From contig QYAI01000012.1 of assembly GCA_003988855.1 (NCBI GenBank), forward strand, positions 62,001 to 126,000: a stretch of 64,000 nucleotides of DNA. Reading direction: 5' to 3'. The first letter of the stretch is position 1. Each line of letters starts with the position of its first letter. Origin of the DNA: Arachnopeziza araneosa (taxonomy: Eukaryota; Ascomycota; Leotiomycetes; Helotiales; Arachnopezizaceae). Shown here one piece after another: positions 57,042 through 64,000 of this stretch. The notes under the pieces were generated by a model. It made no database searches. It had not been told where the DNA came from and was given only the letters and a program-made list of their open reading frames with translations. The translations under genes were made by a program, and so were the position numbers.

Positions 57042-58299
57042 TCAAAATTCAATATCTACCTTTGTTGCCTTGCCACCGTCATGCTCTATGCTAGCGTGCT
57101 GTGCTTCATTATCTCCCTCTACGGGCGGCAAACTAAAAGGTTTAATCACCAAGCCTCGCCTCCTACTCAGTGTAAATGCCAAATCATCACCAGAGCCACC
57201 TGCCTCTCCCCCACCGCCTCCCTTCTCGTGGAAGATTGGTAAACGGTGAATCTTTACCATTCCCTGGGGAGGTTCTTCTTGTGCTGTTGCTGCTCCAGGT
57301 GCAGACTTTGGTATTAAAGAGACAGATGGAAAGGGGGCGAGTTCGACAACTCCGTCAGATAGGAGCTCGATCCAGCGTGTTAGACCAGCAGAGCGAGGGT
57401 AAAGAGAAAGAGGGATGGTGAGCATGACTGTTAATTGCGTTGGATGTCTCCGGAGCAGGGCGCGGAGAGCATGTAAGAATTGGAGGATATGTTGAGGTTG
57501 AGCAGACGATGGCGGGTAAATTGCAGGCGAGAGAATGTTCGGAATGATGATTCTGTGAATAGCGCTCGGCGAAGAATTTGACACCTGCGTAATAAGATGG
57601 TTCAAGAAGAGTTTGAAGGGGGAAATTGAAATATCGGGATCTCTGAAGTCGAGACTTGGCTGGATTGGCACGAACCCCATGGTGGAAGGAGATGGTAGGG
57701 TGAGACGTTTGCTGAGATCGAAATCATGACAAAATATGGTTAGGCTAGTGGTCGTTGAAGATTCCGCTTGCTGCAAAGGGTTTCTCTCTGGAGAAATTTT
57801 GCATTAGTATTTAAAGGCATTCATGTAATTCAAATCTATGTACAGAGAAGGAGCACCCACCTCTTGCTCCAGCGCCAAATTCCCCTAGTCTCTCATACCG
57901 CCAGGCAATCTTCATCTTATCAGAAGTCTCTGCCTCTAAAGCCTTTGACGGTGATTCTGCACTTCCCAGACCAGGCAGCTCCCGTCCCCAACTCTCATGC
58001 ATTCCCAGCACATGGACATAATGTCCTTGGACTACGCCTTCAGCGGCGTAATACCGGAGCATCCAACCTCCAAAATCCGTTGTGCCTGTTTCTTCAATTA
58101 AAAGAGAGGTGCCTAACGCCAGGCCCGCATGCCCTGCGAGAAGGGAATCCAAAGATCGAGTCCCAGTGGATGTTGTAGGCCGCCCATCAAGAGGCGACGG
58201 ACGAATTCCTAGGATAGGGCTTTGCTTTGACACACTCGAAGAGCTTTGACTACCTTCCCCATTCTGGCCTACAACGACATTCCTCTTTCTAAAAGACAT
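57042..58299 (-). CDS. ELP4: Elongator complex subunit Elp4 (PAXNEB family)
   Basis: Two exons (58299-57861, 57787-57042) with a 73-nt intron encode 394 residues. The protein begins MSFRKRNVVVGQNG, usual for fungal Elp4, and shows the RecA-like blocks LLAGHAGLALGTSLLIEE, LRYYAAEGVVQGHYVHVLG, KMKIAWRYERL, HRIIIPNILSPAIYP and LRRHPTQLTVMLTIPLSL. Elp4 forms a hexameric ring with Elp5 and Elp6 that helps Elongator modify wobble uridine 34 of tRNAs. The in-frame ATG at 58311 (MLED) is possible but less typical. The C-terminal 70 residues are Gly-rich with a late conserved strand (GLVIKPFSLPP). Confidence 0.93.
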
Positions 58300-58743
58300 A
58301 TCTTCCAGCAAACTTTGGATCAGTATTGTAAATTTTCATAGTCCGGTTGCTGTACTCTGTTGGAACATTTACAGCCCAACATAACCGAGCTCTCTCTCAA
58401 AAATAAAAACAAACAGCTGTTTCGCACGAGGAAGTTAAACTTTGAATCTCTCTATGACCTAAAAATATTTATGATAGCACGGAAAAATGATGTACCGTGC
58501 GGCCGCATTTCCCGAACATGCAACCAAAATTTATGAATGCGACAAGCTCTCTATTGAGATATTTTACTACGATCACTTTTTCAATACATCTCTCTCAATC
58601 ATCTAGGTCCATACACTTTTCGGCAGGCAATATTTAAACCAATAATCAGCCACGAGTTGCATAAGGCTATCCTTTGAAAATCCTCCAAACTCAAAAGCCC
58701 TCCCCCCACTACAGCAACGTCGCAAAACCTCTCCACCTCCACA
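58300..58743. promoter_or_regulatory. Divergent promoter region, ELP4 / RPB8
   Basis: A 0.44-kb spacer between divergent housekeeping genes, with a C/T- and CCTCCA-rich stretch just before the RPB8 start. Confidence 0.5.
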
Positions 58744-59244
58744 ATGACCTCCTCTTCTGACACCCAGCTTCTAGAAGAAGCTTTCACCATAACTGCAATC
58801 GATGCATCCAAATATGATCGCGTAGCTCGTCTATCCGGAACCTCTGGTGACTCCCAGACCGTCATGTCACTAGACATCAACACTGAGCTCTACCCATGCT
58901 CTATAGGCGAGACCGTACAATGTGTTTTAGCTTCGAGTTTGGCATTAGACGGCACGAAAGATGATGGGAAGGGCTGGTTAGATGTGGCTAGGAGTGGACA
59001 GGGAGGCGTGAACACCTTGGCTGATATGTTTGATTATGTCTGTCACGGAAAGATTTATAAGTTTGAGGATGGGGAGGATGGGCATACAATGTAAGTGGAG
59101 ATGAGAATGCGGGATACGGAGGACTGATTGATTGATAGTAAGGCTTTTATCAGCTTTGGGGGTCTGTTGATGATGATCGAGGGCCCGTATAAGAAGCTTA
59201 CACCCTTGAGAGTGGACTACGTCTATCTTCTTATGAAGAAATAG
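58744..59244 (+). CDS. RPB8: RNA polymerase I/II/III shared subunit Rpb8
   Basis: Two exons (58744-59090, 59139-59244) with a 48-nt intron encode 150 residues, the expected size. Family blocks: FTITAIDASKYDRVARLSG, MSLDINTELYPCSIGETV, DYVCHGKIYKFEDGE, and at the end FISFGGLLMMIEG with LRVDYVYLLMKK. Rpb8 (RPABC3) is an OB-fold subunit common to the three nuclear RNA polymerases. Confidence 0.96.
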
Positions 59245-59502
59245 TTGATATGTCCCACAAAGAACGGAGACCCGAAGGCGGTTCAATTTTGAACAGAGAG
59301 CGGCGATCCAGTAATATCATCTTACGTCTCTGACCACGAGCTAGGAACTTACCCTGCATTTCGAACTGTTTTAGCTTGGATGGCGGGTTGCTCTTGAATC
59401 CGCAAGTAGAGGATTTCAGCTTCATTTCACGCATAGCACCAGGTGTTAAGGAGTACAAAGAAGAATATCTTTAATATATCAAAACTACCACGCAAAAGCG
59501 CT

Positions 59503-60640
59503 CTAGGTAGATGCCTCTCTATGTGGACCAGGAATTTCCAACTCTCTATGCAATCTTCTCTTGATCTCTGCATAGTCCTTCTCGTTTTCTTCAGTCAATA
59601 TGCCCCAGCGTATGAAGAAATCCAATATTATCACTGCGCAGTTAGGCTTAAATTCACCTTTAGCCATTGCTTCCTTGACTTCTTCTATAGTCCACAAATA
59701 GAACTGCTCCACCTCAGAGTCATTCGGCTTGCACTTGACGTCTTCTGATAGCTCCAAATCATAAATATACTGGCACTCTGGCTGAATCAGTCCAATTTCT
59801 CCTCCCGCTTTCTCTCCCCGAATAGAAATGTAAGTAACCGTTCCACAAGCTTTAGTATTCTTTCGTACGAGATTTGGAGGTATTGAAGCTTCCTCGTCCG
59901 CTTCCCTTATCATACACTCAAGCGGAATCTCGCCCGTAGCCAATCCTCCCGCTGCAGAATTATCCAGCATACCTGGATACGTTTGTTTTGTGCTTGCTCT
60001 TCTTGGAACCCAAATCTTAATCCCATGACTAACCCCTTCCACCTTCGTGTAAGCTGTCATGTGGACCCCCCAAGTACAAAACCCAAGTAGGGGTGAAGCG
60101 CTCCTTTCAATATTAAACAGCAGCTCGTTTTTGGGGCCGTAAATGGGATACAGCTCATTTCTCCATCCCTCTAAAACCTCAAAAGTTTTGTTCTCCCGCC
60201 AGTATTGACATGTTGCTGCGACTGCTTTGCTTCGCTCTTCTTCTGTAGGCTGAAGAAAAGCAGAAATAGTCCGCTTGGAACGATTAACTTCTAGTTCTCC
60301 TTTTATTCTGATTGGGACTTTGGCTAGAGCATTGAAGACAGACTCGGTCAGGTAGCCGATGGTTGTGATTGATTCGCCATCGTTCCAGATGAGTGTGTAG
60401 AGAGTTGAGAAGAGACTGGTGCGTGCTGAGGTATCCGGGTATGGAAACCTGCAAATAATAAGCTCTGAAGAGATCGAAACAATACCATCAATTAAGATAT
60501 TCCTCATTATGGCTCCTTTCTCTTCCAACCATAAGCAGAACCAATATAAATCTTCGATGCCTGCTACGAATATATACGGCATACAAGCATTGAACTTACG
60601 TATCACACTCTTCAATAAGATCCAAGTTAGACTTCGGCAT
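59503..60640 (-). CDS. DUF4743/Nudix hydrolase (YJR142W-like)
   Basis: Two exons (60640-60600, 60448-59503) with a 151-nt intron encode 328 residues. The N-terminal DUF4743 domain begins MPKSNLDLIEECDTFPYPD and includes IGYLTESVFNAL and IKGELEVNRSKRT. It precedes a Nudix domain with the box G-GLATG-E-x7-READEEASI (about residues 200-222). The catalytic Glu residues are kept, but the late Gly is Ser. The family includes yeast YJR142W and plant Nudix 20/24. It has been linked to removal of damaged thiamine diphosphate, and older databases call it thiamine-pyrophosphokinase-related. Confidence 0.88.
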
Positions 60641-60852
60641 ATCTTTCTTCAGTGTCCGAAGATTTCGCGTGCTTGAAGTTGTACCTGGAATGGAAAATGG
60701 TGTGAGCTCAAAGAGCACGCTAAAATAACCCCACCAAGACCCCGCTTGCCGATCCAAAATTCATATTGATAAACCACCACAACTACTAATCTCGCATCGA
60801 TTAACCATAGTATTTGTTGGCAGACACTGGTTTATTTTATTGCAGCGCTGGT

Positions 60853-61588
60853 ATGGCAACAGTACAATCTATCCCACAGCTCTTCGGGATTGTGAGCCTT
60901 CTTCGTCTCAGTCGCATACTGTCAATCTCGCAGGTCCAAGCTAACACTTCTTTGACAGGTCCCAACTGGCTCTCCTTTGATAATAGCACCTACTAGTGCC
61001 CCCTCCCAAGTCTCCTACCTCTACAATATCCCTCTTCCAACCCCACCTCGCAAGTCCTTCTCCCATCTTACCGTTTTCCTCCTTCCGGGAATTACGCTTC
61101 CACCAAACACTGGTGCCGCCGTCTATATTGCGCTGCCATCTTCTCCACAAGATTTTAAATTCCTTGGCGCTGTGGGTGAGGGCAAAGAGAGCGCGGTATT
61201 CAAGATCTCTGGCTTAGGACAGAATGGAGAACCGGAAATCGATATGGATTCGCCAGAGGACGGGAATCCTTATCCTGCTGGAGAAATCACATTAGGCATT
61301 TCCATCGAGGCTGCGGATTTGATAGCTCAACAAATGGCGACTTTACAGAATAGAGATGGAGCAACAAGTCAAGCACTGGTATTAGCGAAACAGGTGAACA
61401 AGCCGGATACGTTAGTTCTGGCGCAGAGGATTATCAAGAACGCTTTTAATTTCCTGGCGAGCTTTAGTGGGAACCTGAATGGGGGCGTTGAGGTCGTGCC
61501 ATTGAAAGCTTTTGAGGAATGGTGGAAGAAATTCGAAGGCAGATTGAGAAGTGACCCAGGATTTTTGGAGAGAGGAGATGGTGATTGA
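60853..61588 (+). CDS. Hikeshi/Opi10 family protein
   Basis: Two exons (60853-60891, 60959-61588) with a 67-nt intron (GCTAAC branch) encode 222 residues. The junction gives QLFGIVPTGSPLIIAPT, the conserved opening of the family. SHLTVFLLPGITLPPNTGAAVYIALP and FKFLGAVGEGKESAVFKI then form the jelly-roll core, and the C-terminal helical part includes KNAFNFLASFSG and FEEWWKKFEGRL. Hikeshi carries Hsp70 into the nucleus during heat stress; the yeast relative is Opi10. Exon 1 is short, so the start (MATVQSIPQ) rests on the ATG and the reading frame. Confidence 0.9.
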
Positions 61589-63164
61589 GACGAGAAATGG
61601 GGTTAATCCAGAATTAGTATTGGAGACGGGTCCACAATTGAGCTATGTCTGGTGTAGAAAGGCTAGGAGTTCTGTGGGTGGGTTTTTGTAGGTTGTTAGG
61701 TATGCTATGTTTGCGTAGTGGAATTGCATTGGAAGCGAGTGCTTGTTAGGGGCGGCAATTGTGATCTGGGTAGATTGGATTTGTTATATTTGTTCAGTAA
61801 TATCCGTCTTGCTGTTTTCTTGGGGAACTATTGTATAGGTGTTACATATTAAAAGAAAGCGAATATTGTATGAAGCTGAGATAGGGAATATCTAAATGCT
61901 TATATTCATTAAAAATCTAGCTTCTATTTAGCTGGCTTTACATCGAACTCAATGTAAGTTGTCCCTGCTACTTTTGTTTTCACTTCTGTTGGCCACCAAC
62001 TTGTTGTTTTGTCCACAAGAAACTTCTAAGAAAACTCGAGATATATTGAGAAATATACTTTTGTGATTATATCATACCGAGATATATAAGTCTTTTGGAT
62101 CCAGAAACTAAATCCCATGTCCATCTTATGCGTTGAAATAGAATAGATTGTTTCGATTCTGAGCCCTCCGATCTGGCGTACTTTTATAATGAGATTTATG
62201 TAAACATGAAGGTATTGTGCATTGGCAACAGTTGAAAAAGGCTACTTCGAATAGCAAAATATGTGAACTAGCCTCTTCTGGGGATGTTATTGGTGAGTGC
62301 GCGGCTGACAGGTACTGGATTCCCATGTTGTTTATTCTTTCTTATAGAAAAAGCGATTTGTCGAGTCGTGGATTGAGGGGGCACCCATCGGGGATTTCAC
62401 AGCAGCTTGATCCTGGAAGCTTGGGACAGGGTTTCTGGGACAGACAGCGGACGGACACGTGCACGATCGCAGGCGATTCGAGGGCGGTCCGCTCCCTGGC
62501 GAAGATCAAATTGGCATCGCAAGAGGGCGTAAGGCGAGGAGCATAAAAGAGACACTGCCTCAAGAATGATAGTAAAAGAACCTCCTTATTTCACTTACAA
62601 CACTAGAAGAATCAGCTCTACTCTTTAAACTAAGATTCTCTTAAAAATAACTGTTTGTTATAATATTTGCGTGTAAAGTACCTCAATTTTTTTTACAGTG
62701 TTGAAGTCGTGGATATGTAGAACTGTTACTCGGGCTCTGCGTTATTGGTTGATGGTGAAAACAGTCTTCTTGCTTGCTCAGCCACAATCAACGCCTACGT
62801 AGGCTCAGGTCGACTCTTATTTGACCAGAAAATTTGTGGCTTTTTTAGAATCGCCAACTGGTTTTTCTGCCGAGCAAGGGCTTGAAATCCATAGTATTCG
62901 GACCAAGATTGTAACCTATTAAATAATGCATGATGGCAGAGTGGACTCTACAGCCCATCTCGTGGCATACTCTTCTAATTCGGAAACTCGGTGTGGTTAG
63001 TATATGAACAGCCCAAAATCGGTTCGCATGAGACTTAAAATATTCGTCAAACTTTTTGAAGATTCACTTGCACTTCAAATTACACATTTTCTTAATAAAC
63101 CGTTGGCTAGATCCAATTGTTATCTTAGAAGACGGTAGTTTATTCTTCATCAAGGAAAGACAAC
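61589..63164. other. 1.6-kb intergenic region, no gene seen
   Basis: A/T-rich with two short unsupported ORFs. It holds the Hikeshi 3' flank and the promoter of the half-zinc-cluster gene. Confidence 0.4.
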
Positions 63165-64000
63165 ATGGTGGGCAAAGCCGCTGATTACCAGACGGTGTTC
63201 AACTATAGAGGGGATAGCCAGCTTCTGCTACCAACAAGGCCAACATCAGCGTCACGAAAACGATATACCGAGGAGAGGAGGAAAGAAGTTGCATTTACAA
63301 GAAAGATTGGTGCTTGCGATGCCTGCCACAAGAGGAAAGTGCGAGTAGGTCACCTCGAATATCCTAACTTCATCAAAAGTCCAACCATTTAATATCTTCC
63401 TTTAGCATCGAGAGAGTTAGTTTGATTGAATGATACTAATGCTATTCAGTGTACTCACCACGCATTGGCACATGCTAGCCATGTCAAGCCCAAAATAGAA
63501 CAAGCGCAAGGAAATAAGCTTGAAGATATAAAGTCTTCCTCGATCATTGATGTTGATAGCCGCGATCTGTTCAACACAACTTCGCATTCCTCGAGCGAGG
63601 CCACGGTGGAAGCGACGAACCTCGAAGTTTCTATGCAGTCACTACAGGTTATAGAGCCCGCATCGATAACGCATCCTTCGAGCCTATTCTCAACTCTGGG
63701 AGAAAAACGACAACTGAGTGTGAACTCCTTGACTGACACCTTACGACCGCTTCGCAAGACACTGAAGATGGATCCTCCAAAGAACTTTTCAATGGATAAT
63801 CGAGTACTCGGTAAGATGATTACTAAGAATAGCACTACACTTGGCTCTGGGGATAGCCTATTTCTCTCGTCTGAAAACAATCAAGCTTCGGGGTTGGAAT
63901 TTTCACAAACATCAGATAATGTTGCTAGATTTCAAGACATGGAACCGACCTCGTTTGATACATGGACAGCATTCTTTGAGTCTCCAAATCTAGAAGCTGC
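63165..64000 (+). CDS. Putative half-zinc-cluster regulator, N-terminal part (3' end outside window)
   Basis: Exon 1 (63165-63344) and exon 2 (63450 to the window edge) join in frame across a 105-nt intron with a TACTAAT branch, giving at least 243 residues. Residues about 46-63 read RKIGACDACHKRKVR joined to CTHH. This is the first half of a Zn2Cys6 cluster (C-x2-C-x6-C with a basic helix) followed by Thr-His-His instead of the second C-x2-C-x6-C. The rest is Ser/Thr-rich with acidic patches and no recognised domain so far. Proteins with a GAC..C...K.RCTH motif occur in Pezizomycotina and are presumed DNA-binding regulators; the function is unknown. Confidence 0.75.

Noticed and set aside
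1..64000. CRISPR arrays, operons, ribosome binding sites, prokaryotic mobile elements
   Set aside because: The window is fungal nuclear DNA with spliceosomal introns; no such features are present or expected.

Overview
The window is nuclear DNA of a filamentous ascomycete (Pezizomycotina). The gene complement and protein sequences fit a plant-associated or saprotrophic Leotiomycete-type fungus, though the class is an inference. Support comes from dense genes with very short introns (mostly 43-75 nt, GT-AG, CTAAC/CTGAC-type branch points), Zn2Cys6 regulators, a fungal Ras, CBM1-bearing cellulases, and a Fot1/pogo transposon decayed in the way repeat-induced point mutation (RIP) produces. I rebuilt exons by hand; for every multi-exon model the exon lengths sum to a whole number of codons.

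Layout. 1-2.7 kb: the 3' end of a coiled-coil gene, a P-loop ATPase and an 82-residue secreted 8-cysteine hydrophobin-like protein. 4.8-10.3 kb: an MFS sugar transporter tail-to-tail with a Zn2Cys6 regulator. 10.8-19.5 kb: the vacuolar TRP channel Yvc1, a PI31/Fub1 proteasome regulator, a Sec14-like protein and a molybdopterin-binding-domain enzyme. 22.8-28.6 kb: Ras and a Ynd1-like apyrase. 29.8-34.6 kb: a divergent pair of cellulases (GH7 with C-terminal CBM1, GH5 with N-terminal CBM1) on one 1.76 kb intergenic region. 35.4-46.8 kb: the Arf-GEF Gea, an Anp1 mannosyltransferase, the exosome subunit Mtr3 and a Myb_DNA-bind_8-type protein. 47.4-49.5 kb: a decayed Fot1/pogo element abutting a 211-bp MITE, just upstream of a Gpt2-type glycerol-3-phosphate acyltransferase. 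52-61.6 kb: an Asi-like RING protein, Sen34, a small membrane protein, Elp4, Rpb8, a DUF4743 Nudix hydrolase and a Hikeshi/Opi10 protein. 63.2 kb to the edge: the start of a regulator with only half a zinc cluster.

Most genes are housekeeping functions (vesicle traffic, glycosylation, lipid synthesis, tRNA splicing and modification, transcription, RNA decay). The accessory content is the cellulase pair, the sugar transporter with its neighbouring regulator, the hydrophobin-like protein and the transposon cluster. I found no multi-gene defence or secondary-metabolite system. The most notable items are the hydrophobin-like gene, the cellulase pair, the transposon/MITE junction, two GC-AG introns, a 9-nt micro-exon and the half-zinc-cluster regulator.
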